DNA of 64,000 bases from Fulvimarina sp039652615. GTDB lineage: Bacteria > Pseudomonadota > Alphaproteobacteria > Rhizobiales > Rhizobiaceae. The stretch lies in assembly GCF_039652615.1 (NCBI RefSeq), contig NZ_JBDJAC010000005.1, positions 207,283-271,282 on the forward strand, in the 5' to 3' direction. Numbering within the stretch: the first letter of the stretch is position 1; every line of letters begins with the position of its first letter. The translations under genes were made by a program, and so were the position numbers. Shown piece after piece: positions 1 through 7,488 of the stretch. Below the pieces are notes generated by a model. The model was not told the origin of the DNA. It worked only from the letters and a program-made list of their open reading frames with translations, and did no database searches.

Positions 1-821
1 CACGCAATGACGAGGGCAGCGCGCGACAGCTTGGGCAACAGCCGATCCATCTCGTCGATCGAGGCCCTCCAGTCGCTTTCGCCGAAGGTGACATTCCGGT
101 TGAGGATGCGGTCTTCGCCTTCCGCGATCTCCTCGCGCACGGGCTCCGGATCGACGCCGTGCTCCGTTGCGCCGGGAATGATCGTGATCGCCTCGATCCG
201 GTTCTCCAGATCCCCCACCGGGCGCAGCACTTCACAGGAGATCTGCGGAATACGATTGCCCCAAAGCTCCAGCGGTAAGCGCTCGAAGACGAGATAGGCC
301 AGCCCTCGATAGGCCGGCGCGTTGCCAGCCCCTTGCTTTGCCTCGATCAGCGGATCGGGGTTCTGCGTTTCATTCCCGCGATAGACCCTGATGTCGTAGC
401 GCGTCTGGTCGATCTCCTCGCCATCGGCCCAGATCCGCCGGATACCGGCGATCGGCCCCTCGCAAAGCCCGACGGCGACGTTGCCGAAATAGCTGTAGGT
501 TGTCACATCGACGCTCGGCGGTCCGCCCTTGCCGCCGTGCCGCTCCGTATCGACATCCTCCTCGAACCGCGTACCCCATATGATCTGACCTGCGATCCGT
601 GCCGTTCCGTAGACTCGCGCGATACCGCCGCCCTCGTCGGCCTGCATGAAGCGCACCGCATCGAGGCGCGGCCCCTCACGCTTTTCGGTCTTGCCAAAGA
701 GAGCGCTGTCGATCGCCGATCCGGCGAGCGCGCCCGCGGCCCGGCCAAGAATGGCTCCGAGCGGACCGCCGATACTGCCGCCAATGAAGGAGCCCGCCGT
801 CTGTAAAAGAAGCGTCGCCAT
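1..821 (-). CDS. GTA host-specificity / tail fibre hub protein (gp15), 5' part only
   Basis: The first 273 codons of a large protein whose 3' end lies beyond the left edge. The N-terminus has a Gly/Ala-rich stretch (GGSIGGPLGAILGRAAGALAG), then a conserved region containing YGTARIAGQIIW and YFGNVAVGLCEGPI, typical of the gp15 / rcc01698 'megatron' baseplate protein of gene transfer agents and of lambda-J-like phage proteins. It is last in the operon, and its ATG shares its A with the stop of the NlpC/P60 gene (TGATG), so it is translationally coupled. In RcGTA this protein forms the baseplate and central spike that contacts the recipient. Family assignment rests on sequence flavour plus gene order. 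Confidence 0.88.
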   Translation of the reverse strand, partial: MATLLLQTAGSFIGGSIGGPLGAILGRAAGALAGSAIDSALFGKTEKREGPRLDAVRFMQADEGGGIARVYGTARIAGQIIWGTRFEEDVDTERHGGKGGPPSVDVTTYSYFGNVAVGLCEGPIAGIRRIWADGEEIDQTRYDIRVYRGNETQNPDPLIEAKQGAGNAPAYRGLAYLVFERLPLELWGNRIPQISCEVLRPVGDLENRIEAITIIPGATEHGVDPEPVREEIAEGEDRILNRNVTFGESDWRASIDEMDRLLPKLSRAALVIA

Positions 822-1291
822 CAGCCGGTCACCTCAAGACTCGTCGGAAAATGGAAAACCCCGGCCACGCGCCGTAGCCAGGCGTCGGGCATCGCCGACC
901 GCACGACCGCGCTGCCTTCATAAGCGTGGATCAGCCGGCCGCCGCCGTCGACGATCCCGCAATGGCTGGCGGGCAGCCTGCGGCGCCAGCGCAAGATTAC
1001 GACGGCTCCCGCCTCAGGCCTTGCATGATCGCTCGCGATGAGATGCCGCTTCGCGGCTTCGAGCAGCGGCTCGCCGGACCGGTCGAGAACCCAGTTGATG
1101 GCGTAGGGCGCCGGTATCTCCGGTTCGCTCGCGTAGAGCTCCCGCCAGACGCCCCGGATGAGACCAAGACAGTCGCACCCGACACCCTTGCGGCTGCCTT
1201 GATGGCGATAGGGCGTTCCCAGCCACGTCTCGGCAATGTCCAGGACGCGCGAACGAAATTCGCTCTCGCTCATCTTTCCGACACCATTCAT
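821..1291 (-). CDS. GTA NlpC/P60 family cell-wall peptidase (gp14)
   Basis: A 156-residue phage-type NlpC/P60 peptidase. The catalytic Cys lies in GCDCLGLIRG (about residue 40) and the catalytic His in SHCGIVDGGGRL (about residue 110), so the active site looks intact. In GTAs this tail-tip peptidase is thought to open the recipient peptidoglycan during DNA delivery. The ATG at 1291 overlaps the gp13 stop as ATGA, which supports this start; an in-frame ATG six codons downstream is an alternative. Its stop is coupled to gp15. Confidence 0.93.
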   Translation of the reverse strand: MNGVGKMSESEFRSRVLDIAETWLGTPYRHQGSRKGVGCDCLGLIRGVWRELYASEPEIPAPYAINWVLDRSGEPLLEAAKRHLIASDHARPEAGAVVILRWRRRLPASHCGIVDGGGRLIHAYEGSAVVRSAMPDAWLRRVAGVFHFPTSLEVTG

Positions 1292-2181
1292 GGAACGAGA
1301 GGACGCCCGTCATGCCCGCCGGTCGCCTTCGCGACGCCAAGCGCGGTATCGCCGCCCGGCAGATGCGGAAATCCGCGAAAGTTCTCCGCGTTCGCGAACC
1401 GGTCGCGGCACGTCGCAAATCGCTTGTCGCAGCCCTCGACGATATCGACTGCATCCCCCGCTTCGAGCATTGCCGCCAGCGGCTGCGTCAAGGCCAGAGC
1501 AATCGCCCCACTGCCCGCATCCTCGGCATAGGCGATCTCCACCTTGGTGCCGGCCGCTGGACCGGTCCGAAACACCACATGGCCATGGCGGTATCGATCG
1601 ATCGGCCCTGCCGCGGCGAGAGCAACCGTCACCGAGCGCTTGCCCGAAGTCGTCACTGTCGCTGCTGCGACAAGACCGAGTTCGCCGAGGTTCAGCCCGC
1701 AGCGATGATCGCCAAGGGACGCATCGCATTGTCGCCGGTAAAGCCGGCCGCGCACCCGGTCGAGATCCGCCATCCGCGAGCGTAACTCTGCGGAAAAAGC
1801 GAGATCGCCGCGCTTGATTTCACCGACGGACAGGACATCCGTGCGGGCATGAGCTTCGCCCGGATTGGTCCAGTCGACGAGGAAGGTCTCCACCTTTGCC
1901 CCGTCATAGCGTCCCGCCGCGATATCGGCCTCTTCGATCCGGGCGGAGGTCAACGCCCCGGCAACTTCGCGGGTCTCGCCCGCAAGGCCCAGCTCGCTCT
2001 CCACCTCGCTGGCGGTCAGCCCGGTCCGTGCTTCGAACAGCGTTCCGTCGAAGGTCAGATCGCCATCGTGATCGGTGAAGCCGAAGACGACGCCATCTTC
2101 ACGCGTGATACGCCAGCACTCGGCGAGCGTCGTGACCGGCCCTTCGAGCGCCGACTGAAGAGCTTGAGGAAACTGTTTCAT
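1288..2181 (-). CDS. GTA hub protein, DUF2163 family (gp13)
   Basis: 297 residues. The N-terminal half carries WRITREDGVVFGFTDHDGDL and the C-terminal half a Cys-containing region (RGRLYRRQCDASLGDHRCG, then CDKRFATCRDRFANAENFRGFP), the signature of the DUF2163 / phage BR0599 family found as gp13 in GTAs. In the RcGTA structure this is the baseplate hub, and the four Cys resemble a bound metal or iron-sulfur site (family knowledge; not testable here). ATGA overlaps at both ends join it to gp12 upstream and gp14 downstream. Confidence 0.92.
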   Translation of the reverse strand: MKQFPQALQSALEGPVTTLAECWRITREDGVVFGFTDHDGDLTFDGTLFEARTGLTASEVESELGLAGETREVAGALTSARIEEADIAAGRYDGAKVETFLVDWTNPGEAHARTDVLSVGEIKRGDLAFSAELRSRMADLDRVRGRLYRRQCDASLGDHRCGLNLGELGLVAAATVTTSGKRSVTVALAAAGPIDRYRHGHVVFRTGPAAGTKVEIAYAEDAGSGAIALALTQPLAAMLEAGDAVDIVEGCDKRFATCRDRFANAENFRGFPHLPGGDTALGVAKATGGHDGRPLVP

Positions 2182-2813
2182 GGCCTCACCTCCACCAGCA
2201 GGATGGATGGGATCTCGCCGGCCTGAAACGCCGTGACGTTAACCGAAAGCTGGTCCATGTCGAAGCGCACCGGCACATCGAAGGCAAATCCCGCCTGAAC
2301 GAGGGCTCCCGCAGCGGGCGGAGCATCGAAGACAACTGCCCCGCCCGTCTCGGCCAGCTGAAAGCCTGTCTCGATCGCGGCACCGTCGATCGCCACCAGG
2401 AGACTTCCCGGCACCGCCTTCTCGATCGGCCGCCAATAAGTCTCGGCACCTGTTCCATAAGGTTTGACGAGATCGAAGCGCGTCTTCGTCCCGTCACCAG
2501 TCCCAAGCGCGACATCGAAGGCGCTTGGCGCGGCGCCGAATGCGGCTGAATGCCAATCCAGGGGATCGCGGAACCGAAACCCCGTCAGCTTGCCCCGCCG
2601 CGCCTCGAAGAACGCGACCACCTCCGCCAGATCGGCGAGACTGCGAATGCCCGAGCCGGCATCGTAACGTCGCGCAGCGTGAGCCGTTCTCTGGTTGCGG
2701 TGTTCGAAGCCGGTCGAGAGCCGGACGATCTCAACCCGCCGTTCCGGTCCGCCGCTCGCCCCGAAGGCGACGCGCTGCGGAAACCGCTCCTCGCTGAAGG
2801 CCTGTGCGCCCAT
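2178..2813 (-). CDS. GTA distal tail protein, DUF2460 family (gp12)
   Basis: 211 residues with FSEERFPQRVAFGASGGPER at the N-terminus and FRDPLDWHS in the middle, the hallmark of the DUF2460 family that is gp12 in GTAs. It forms the distal tail ring linking the tail tube to the baseplate hub. The start lies 3 bp after the gp11 stop and the end overlaps gp13 as ATGA, so it sits in a tightly packed tail module. Length and order match the RcGTA equivalent. Confidence 0.92.
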   Translation of the reverse strand: MGAQAFSEERFPQRVAFGASGGPERRVEIVRLSTGFEHRNQRTAHAARRYDAGSGIRSLADLAEVVAFFEARRGKLTGFRFRDPLDWHSAAFGAAPSAFDVALGTGDGTKTRFDLVKPYGTGAETYWRPIEKAVPGSLLVAIDGAAIETGFQLAETGGAVVFDAPPAAGALVQAGFAFDVPVRFDMDQLSVNVTAFQAGEIPSILLVEVRP

Positions 2814-2816
2814 CGC

Positions 2817-3371
2817 CTACATCCCCCGCCGGCCGCGGCTCGCTGCCCGCGCCAGCATCGCGTTGATCTGCATCTCCGATTTGCGAAAGCTTTGGGCGTC
2901 GGGCGTCGAGACGTTGAACACGATCGTCCGGGCACTGTCCTGCTTGCCGGATGCGGCGACGCCGAGCCGCCCGTCCGCCCCCCTTTGAAGCGGCAGGATC
3001 GCCTCCGCCCCCGCTTCTCCCATCACGCCAAGGCCACCACCGCTCGCAAAGAAGTGCGGCCGGGCAACGACACCGCCCTTGGCGAAGGGCATCACCTGTG
3101 CGGCACCATCACCTCCCAAAGCGCCACCAAGTGCGCTCGCGAAGAGATTTTCGAGGGGCTTCAGCGCCGCATCGAGGGCGATGTCGGACATTCGCTGTGC
3201 AAGCCCTCGCATCACCTGATCGAGCGACTTGCCGCCGCTGACAGCCCCCTTCAGCGCCCCGGTCAGCGCCGAACCGAACTGGCTCGCCCGCTGGGAAAGA
3301 TCGTCGAGCGCAGCCGTCAGCTCCGCCGTATCCGCGCTCATACGAACGCGGATGATTTCATCCTGATCCAT
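2817..3371 (-). CDS. GTA tail tape measure protein (gp11)
   Basis: 184 residues, very short for a tape measure protein but right for the short tails of GTAs. The N-terminal part is helical (a stretch around TAALDDLSQRASQFGSAL), followed by a Gly-rich region with FAKGGVV and GVMGEAGAEAILPL, motifs shared with C-terminal segments of lambda-type phage tape measure proteins. It sets tail length and probably takes part in DNA injection. It follows the frameshifted chaperone gp10.1 by 12 bp, the usual chaperone-tape measure order in siphoviruses. Confidence 0.88.
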   Translation of the reverse strand: MDQDEIIRVRMSADTAELTAALDDLSQRASQFGSALTGALKGAVSGGKSLDQVMRGLAQRMSDIALDAALKPLENLFASALGGALGGDGAAQVMPFAKGGVVARPHFFASGGGLGVMGEAGAEAILPLQRGADGRLGVAASGKQDSARTIVFNVSTPDAQSFRKSEMQINAMLARAASRGRRGM

Positions 3372-3383
3372 CGTCTGTTGATC

Positions 3384-3614
3384 CTAGTTTGTGTCGGGGA
3401 AGCGCCGCATCAGGCTTTCAAGCTCGCCTTTCGAGGGGGCAAACATCTGCCTCGCAGGCGCATGGGCGGAAAATGCCGCAGCCAGCTCGCAGGGTGTCAT
3501 CGCCCAGAAGGCATCGCTTGAAAGCTTCAGGACGCCGAGGCCGAACCTGAGGGCGTCGTCCCAGGGAAAGGCCGCGACGGCCGGGCCGTCTCCCGTCGCG
3601 GCGCCAGGGGGTTT
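3384..3614 (-). CDS. GTA tail assembly chaperone, frameshifted 3' segment (gp10.1)
   Basis: An open frame from the slippery site to a TAG at 3386-3384. It encodes an acidic/hydrophobic segment with FPWDDALRFGLGVL, AFWAMTPCELAAAF and ending in ESLMRRFPDTN, recognisable as the small TIGR02216-type chaperone (rcc01693-like). There is no ATG, GTG or TTG in this frame between its upstream stop and the conserved FPWD motif. Translation therefore most likely enters by a -1 shift from gp10, giving a fusion of about 201 residues (126 from gp10 plus 75 from this frame). This parallels the G/GT tail chaperones of lambda. Confidence 0.82.
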   Translation of the reverse strand, partial: KPPGAATGDGPAVAAFPWDDALRFGLGVLKLSSDAFWAMTPCELAAAFSAHAPARQMFAPSKGELESLMRRFPDTN

Positions 3615-3988
3615 GCAGGCGTCTCGTCATCGCCCGGCTGATGCGTTTCGCGTTCGGCCCCGGAACCGAAAGCCGCCGTCAGAAGGTCCACGGCGATCCG
3701 TGCGGCACCCGCCAGGCCATCCTCGAAGCGCATCGCCGATACGTCTTCTACGGAAACCGGCTCGCCGCCGCCTCTCAGCCCCGCCGCGATGATGATCATC
3801 AGGTCGCGCGCCGACAGACGTCCGGAATCGAAACGCACGGCGAGCTCGGCAAGGTCGGACGCCTGAAATGCCGCCTCCAATTCCGCAAGTGCCCCGAGGG
3901 TCAGGCAAAGCCGCCGCTCCGTCCCGTCGATGACAGCTGGAACCTCGCCACGCCGGCGGTTCACCAAAATCGGATCAGATCGCCGCAA
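3527..3988 (-). CDS. GTA tail assembly chaperone (gp10), unshifted product
   Basis: 153 residues, GTA-gp10-like. The conserved part is residues 1-110, including GALAELEAAF, LSARDLMIIIAAGLRGGG and a hydrophobic ILLTAAF-like end. The last 35-40 residues are Pro/Arg/Thr-rich and overlap the -1 frame that encodes gp10.1, so they are probably just the unshifted tail. The start lies inside the end of gp9 (14-bp overlap). By analogy with phage G proteins it coats the tape measure during tail assembly. Confidence 0.86.
   Translation of the reverse strand: MRRSDPILVNRRRGEVPAVIDGTERRLCLTLGALAELEAAFQASDLAELAVRFDSGRLSARDLMIIIAAGLRGGGEPVSVEDVSAMRFEDGLAGAARIAVDLLTAAFGSGAERETHQPGDDETPANPLAPRRETARPSRPFPGTTPSGSASAS
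3608..3614 (-). promoter_or_regulatory. Programmed -1 ribosomal frameshift site, A AAC CCC
   Basis: In the gp10 frame the codons read GCA AAC CCC CTG. The heptamer A AAC CCC fits the canonical X XXY YYZ slip pattern (X=A, Y=C). A -1 slip changes the reading to AAA CCC and enters the open gp10.1 frame, which lacks its own start. Position, direction and gene context match the -1 frameshift that makes G-GT chaperones in tailed phages. Confidence 0.8.
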
Positions 3989-4388
3989 AGCTCAACATCC
4001 CGGCCGATTCCATCGCGATATCGAAGGTCAGCTCACCGTTGTGTTCCCCGGAATATTCGAGTGCGGTCACCTGAAACGGCCCCGTGACGCGGCCGAAATC
4101 GGGGATCACCGCCTGAAACGCCTCGATGCGCCCCTCGAAGAAGGCAGAGCGCAAGGCGGCGTCCGATCCCGAATCCTTGAAGATCCCGCTTCCCGAAAGT
4201 GAAGCCCGCTGCACACCGGCACCCGCCAGAAGCTCGCGCCACCGTCCAGCGCTTTCCGTATCCGTGACGTCCACGGTCTCGGCATTGAAAGACAGCTTAC
4301 GCGCCCTGAGGCCGGCAATGGTCGCAAAGCTTCCATCGCCGACCTCGTCCATTTTCAAAAGCAGGTCCTTGCCCTTCTGCGCTGCCAT
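3975..4388 (-). CDS. GTA major tail tube protein (gp9)
   Basis: 137 residues of the TP901-1-type major tail protein family. Recognisable segments are KGKDLLLKMD at the N-terminus, the TVDVTDTESAGRWRELL motif around residues 37-53, and FQVTALEYSGEHNGELTFDIAMESAG at the C-terminus. It polymerises into the tail tube. A terminator-like hairpin separates it from gp8 upstream, and the start has a GAAGGGAA Shine-Dalgarno stretch. It overlaps gp10 by 14 bp. Confidence 0.93.
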   Translation of the reverse strand: MAAQKGKDLLLKMDEVGDGSFATIAGLRARKLSFNAETVDVTDTESAGRWRELLAGAGVQRASLSGSGIFKDSGSDAALRSAFFEGRIEAFQAVIPDFGRVTGPFQVTALEYSGEHNGELTFDIAMESAGMLSFAAI

Positions 4389-4417
4389 CAGCGAGTTCCC
4401 TTCATAAGTACAGACAA

Positions 4418-4447
4418 CAAAAAAGCGGCCCTTGAGAGCCGCTTTCG
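4418..4447 (-). terminator. Hairpin with T-run between gp8 and gp9
   Basis: Read on the minus strand, arms AAAGCGGC and GCCGCTTT flank an 8-base loop and are followed by a run of six T. This is a good intrinsic terminator shape in the operon direction, placed just before the tail tube gene. It could attenuate read-through or mark a separate downstream transcript. Confidence 0.7.
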
Positions 4448-4476
4448 ATGAGTTCGGATAATGTCGTGGTCGGCCG

Positions 4477-4887
4477 TCAGGCCAGGGGTTCGGTCACTGC
4501 CCTGAAGCGCAGGATGCCGTGATAAGTCGTGCTCTCCGGCTCCTGCCGCGCCTCCGCGAACTGTAGCCGCAGATTGACCAGCTGATGGCCCTCGAGCGGA
4601 AGATTCGCATCGTCGAGCTTCTTCGAGACCTGATCCATGATCTCGTAGGTCTCCTGCTTGCCGCCGCCCTTGGCCCAGACATGCAAGGTGAGAATGTGTT
4701 CGGAGCCGTCCTCAGTGCCGGTCGACCAGTCCATGACCGAGGTTCGACCGAGCGTCAGATAAGGAAACGCCGCCCGTTCGGGCCGGCGGTCGAACACCTT
4801 CGGCCCGCCGAGAAGCCCCGTCAGCGCGGGATCGCCGGTGAGCGCTTTGAAGATCGATTGCTGCAATTCAGAACTGGGATGCGCCAA
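4477..4887 (-). CDS. GTA tail terminator, DUF3168 family (gp8)
   Basis: About 136 residues, DUF3168 family, with LQQSIFKALTGDPALTGLLGG near the start and YPYLTLGRTS-like (FPYLTLGRTSVMDWST) and HILTLHVWAKGGG motifs. It caps the tail tube at the head side. A strong Shine-Dalgarno (AAGGAGG) lies directly against an upstream GTG at 4896, too close to use, but 8 nt before the in-frame TTG at 4887, so I choose TTG. It follows an unassigned small ORF and precedes the hairpin and tail tube gene. Confidence 0.9.
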   Translation of the reverse strand: MAHPSSELQQSIFKALTGDPALTGLLGGPKVFDRRPERAAFPYLTLGRTSVMDWSTGTEDGSEHILTLHVWAKGGGKQETYEIMDQVSKKLDDANLPLEGHQLVNLRLQFAEARQEPESTTYHGILRFRAVTEPLA

Positions 4888-4992
4888 AGCTGTCACCTCC
4901 TTCGAGCGATTCTCGCTATGTCACAAGCATTCATATGTTGTGATCATCACAAGCTTCCAACACACGTGCACCGAAAAATTCATTCAAAATGT

Positions 4993-5238
4993 TCACAGTT
5001 TCGTTGGCGCCGTGCGAGCGGGTCGACCATCTGATGACAGTTCCGAAAGATCGGCGTCTCGAAAGCCTGATGTGGAAGGCAAGCCGAGCACCCACTCCGG
5101 GCCGAAATCTTCGTCCACGAATTTGTCCTTGGGCCCCTTTAGCGCTCGTTTCGCGATCGCAGCCGAAAGCCGCGAGCGCAGGCTTCCGAGATCCGTTCGA
5201 CAAGCGATCTTCACCCCGTCTCCTCCCTGCACAGACAA
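4993..5238 (-). CDS. Small hypothetical protein in GTA tail-connector region
   Basis: An 81-residue ORF between head-closure (gp7) and tail terminator (gp8) genes, starting 28 bp inside the end of gp7. The middle is basic and helical (SLRSRLSAAIAKRALKGPKDKF), followed by an acidic segment (VDEDFGPEWVLG). RcGTA has no gene I know at this position; many HK97-like phages have a gp10-type tail component here, but I see no family motif. The remaining bases down to gp8 (4888-4992) hold nothing else I recognise. Coding status is likely but not certain. Confidence 0.5.
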   Translation of the reverse strand: MSVQGGDGVKIACRTDLGSLRSRLSAAIAKRALKGPKDKFVDEDFGPEWVLGLPSTSGFRDADLSELSSDGRPARTAPTKL

Positions 5239-5549
5239 AGAAGATACCGCCCGCTCTCATCCGGATCATGGACGGATTCGACAAAAAGCAGGCGCTGGTC
5301 GAGCCGAAACCGACAGCCGCGCCTGACCTCCTCGACCTTTCGGCAAAAGACGCGCAGCCGGATATCCGCCTGAGCCTGTTCGAACCGCTCGAACCGCCGC
5401 GCCGACACTGGCTCGACGCGGATCGACAGTGACCTCAATGGCGCCCAGTCCACTTGCGCGCCACCCATTCCATCGGATGTCTCGGTCAGCTCTTCCAGAA
5501 CCGCAAGATCGCGCATCAGGCCCGGATCGACGAACAATGTCCTCGCCAT
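5211..5549 (-). CDS. GTA head closure / head-tail joining protein (gp7)
   Basis: 112 residues of the phage head-tail joining (SPP1 gp16 / HK97-type) family: LEELTETSDGMGGAQVDW, then SIRVEPVSARRFERFEQAQADI, and a C-terminal FVESVHDPDESGRYLLCLC. These short beta-barrel proteins plug the connector under the portal. It starts one base after the gp6 stop. Family identity is judged from motif pattern and position. Confidence 0.87.
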   Translation of the reverse strand: MARTLFVDPGLMRDLAVLEELTETSDGMGGAQVDWAPLRSLSIRVEPVSARRFERFEQAQADIRLRVFCRKVEEVRRGCRFRLDQRLLFVESVHDPDESGRYLLCLCREETG

Positions 5550-5550
5550 C

Positions 5551-6102
5551 TCAGATCCTCACTCGCTTCAGGGAACGCACGAGCCGCAGCGCTCCACTCG
5601 ACGGGATTTGCCCAGCGCCCCCGTCCACCTCTGTCCGCGTCTCGAACCAGCTAGACACCGCGACCAGCATCGCGTGCTTTGCAGTCGCCGGAACATCTTC
5701 GGGCGCGTACCCGGCCGTCACGGTGATGTCGACGCCGTTCGGGCTTTCGAACCAGACCTGATCGGACAGCACGAACGAAAGCCCGTCTTGCGAGAGCGTC
5801 GCGTGCCGAGCAGGATCGAAGACGGTTTCACCGCCATCGAACCGGAAGCCGGACACTGCGTCCACGCTGGCAATCGGCGGCCGCGGCGGCCGGATGCGCC
5901 CTCCGTCGGGCCGGTCCTCGACGATAAGCCGGAACGGCCGACGCGCCAGCACCAGGCCCACTTCGGCCTCGATCGCAGCGTTCGCTGCCGCGATCAGAAG
6001 CGTCAGCAATTCGTCCTCGTCGTCGCGGGCAATTCGGGCCCAGCTCTTCACCTCTTCGACGTCGACCGGCGCGACGCCACCGCCAAGATCGATCACGACC
6101 AC
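5551..6102 (-). CDS. GTA head-tail adaptor (gp6)
   Basis: 183 residues of the phiE125 gp8 / TIGR02215-type adaptor family. The N-terminal VEEVKSWARIARDDEDELLTLLIAAANAAIE is the helical connector signature, and VTAGYAPEDVPATAKHAML is the conserved C-terminal helix start. It forms the ring bound under the portal. The start is GTG at 6102 with AAGGA seven bases upstream. It follows a strong hairpin after the capsid gene. Confidence 0.9.
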   Translation of the reverse strand: MVVIDLGGGVAPVDVEEVKSWARIARDDEDELLTLLIAAANAAIEAEVGLVLARRPFRLIVEDRPDGGRIRPPRPPIASVDAVSGFRFDGGETVFDPARHATLSQDGLSFVLSDQVWFESPNGVDITVTAGYAPEDVPATAKHAMLVAVSSWFETRTEVDGGAGQIPSSGALRLVRSLKRVRI

Positions 6103-6134
6103 GGCCCCATCCTTTCATTGTGAACGGAAACAGT

Positions 6135-6164
6135 CGGTGCCGGCGGGGAGGAGCGCCGGCACCG
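6135..6164 (-). repeat. Perfect 11-bp stem-loop downstream of the capsid gene
   Basis: Arms CGGTGCCGGCG and CGCCGGCACCG pair perfectly around an 8-base loop in the 85-bp gap between capsid and adaptor genes. There is no long T-run on the minus strand, so mRNA 3'-end protection or processing is as likely as termination. Confidence 0.75.
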
Positions 6165-6187
6165 TTTCGATGCGGTTTGACGTGCGA

Positions 6188-7435
6188 TCAGACCGAGAAG
6201 GTCAGCACCTTGCCCGCATCGAAATCCTGAACGCCACCGCCGACGCGCTTCGTTGTATAGAAGAGGACGTACGGCTTGGCGGAATAGGGATCGCGCAGAA
6301 CCCGCACGCCTTGGCGATCGACGACGAGGTAGAACCGCTTGAAGTCCGCAAAGACGATGGCGTTCGATCCCGCCTCGGCGTCCGGCATGTCCTCCGCCTC
6401 GACCAGCGGGAAGCCCATCAGCGAGGCGCGTGCGCCAGCAGCGCTCGGCGGCTGCCAGAGATAGTTGCCGTCCGCGTCCTTCAGCTTGCGCACCATCGCC
6501 TGTGTGCGCCGGTTCATCATGAAGCTAGCATTCTGCCGGTAGCCGGCCTTCAGGGCGTAGACGAGATCAATCAGCCTATCGGCTGCCTCTCCCGCCGCGA
6601 ACCCGCCATCCGCCCCCGTCTTCAGGCTGCCGACGCTGCCCCAACTCCAGGCGTTTTCCGCGACCGTCGGATAGGTCATGAAGCCGCGCGGCTTGTTCAC
6701 GCCATCGCCGTTGACGAAGGCTTGGCTCTCCTGCGCGGCAAAGGCCTGCTCCACTTCCTCACCGATCCAGCGATCGAGATCGATTGCCGCATCGTCGAGC
6801 AGGGCGTTGGTCGCGGCCGGCATCGCATAGAGCTCCATGGTCGGGAAGCTCAGCTCCGCCAGCTGCGGTGCCGCCGTCTCCGGGCGAATATCAGTCTCGC
6901 CCACCCATCCCGTCTGGGCGCCGGAAATTGCGAACGGCTTCTTCAGGATCGCCGCCGACACCGTGCGAATGGTCGCGACCGAACGAACCGGCGAGATTGC
7001 CGAAAGCCGCCGCCCGATCTCGGCCTCCGTCTCATCCGGCACCAGAAAGCCGCCATCGGCGCCCGTCAGCTGGGACATCGCCTTCGCCTCTAGCTGGCGA
7101 AGCCCGCTTTCATCGCCGCCGCGAGCATAGGCTCCGAAGGCCCGGCTATGCTCGCTCTGTTCCGTGCCCGCACCCTTCTCGTCCAGGCCGATGCGCGGCC
7201 TTGTGCTCTTCAGCGTCAGGCGTTCCATCCGGCGTTGCTGTTCGTCCAGCGCCTTGGTCAGGCGATCGACCTTTTCTTCGGTCACGACATCCGTGCTCAT
7301 GCGCTTTTCGAGCTGGGCGAGCCGTTCGTCATTTGCTTCCCGAAAATTCTCGAAGACGCTCATGAAGCGCTCGTGACCTGCGTCCATCTCCGCTCCATGC
7401 GCCTTGATTTCAGGCGCGCTGATGCTCTCGTTCAT
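6188..7435 (-). CDS. GTA major capsid protein, HK97 fold (gp5)
   Basis: 415 residues. Residues 1-110 are a charged, helical scaffold-like delta domain (MSVFENFREANDERLAQLEKRM...), removed by the gp4 protease in this family. The mature HK97-fold part has LVPDETEAEIGRRLSAISPVR, FVNGDGVNKPRGFMTYPT, SFMMNRRTQAMVRKLKD and the C-terminal KPYVLFYTTKRVGGGV. It builds the GTA head. The gene follows the protease gene and is followed by a strong stem-loop. Confidence 0.96.
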   Translation of the reverse strand: MNESISAPEIKAHGAEMDAGHERFMSVFENFREANDERLAQLEKRMSTDVVTEEKVDRLTKALDEQQRRMERLTLKSTRPRIGLDEKGAGTEQSEHSRAFGAYARGGDESGLRQLEAKAMSQLTGADGGFLVPDETEAEIGRRLSAISPVRSVATIRTVSAAILKKPFAISGAQTGWVGETDIRPETAAPQLAELSFPTMELYAMPAATNALLDDAAIDLDRWIGEEVEQAFAAQESQAFVNGDGVNKPRGFMTYPTVAENAWSWGSVGSLKTGADGGFAAGEAADRLIDLVYALKAGYRQNASFMMNRRTQAMVRKLKDADGNYLWQPPSAAGARASLMGFPLVEAEDMPDAEAGSNAIVFADFKRFYLVVDRQGVRVLRDPYSAKPYVLFYTTKRVGGGVQDFDAGKVLTFSV

Positions 7436-7488
7436 TCGTGCGAACTCCTCTTGCTGTTTGATTCTTGAAAGTTGCGATCGCGTCGCGA

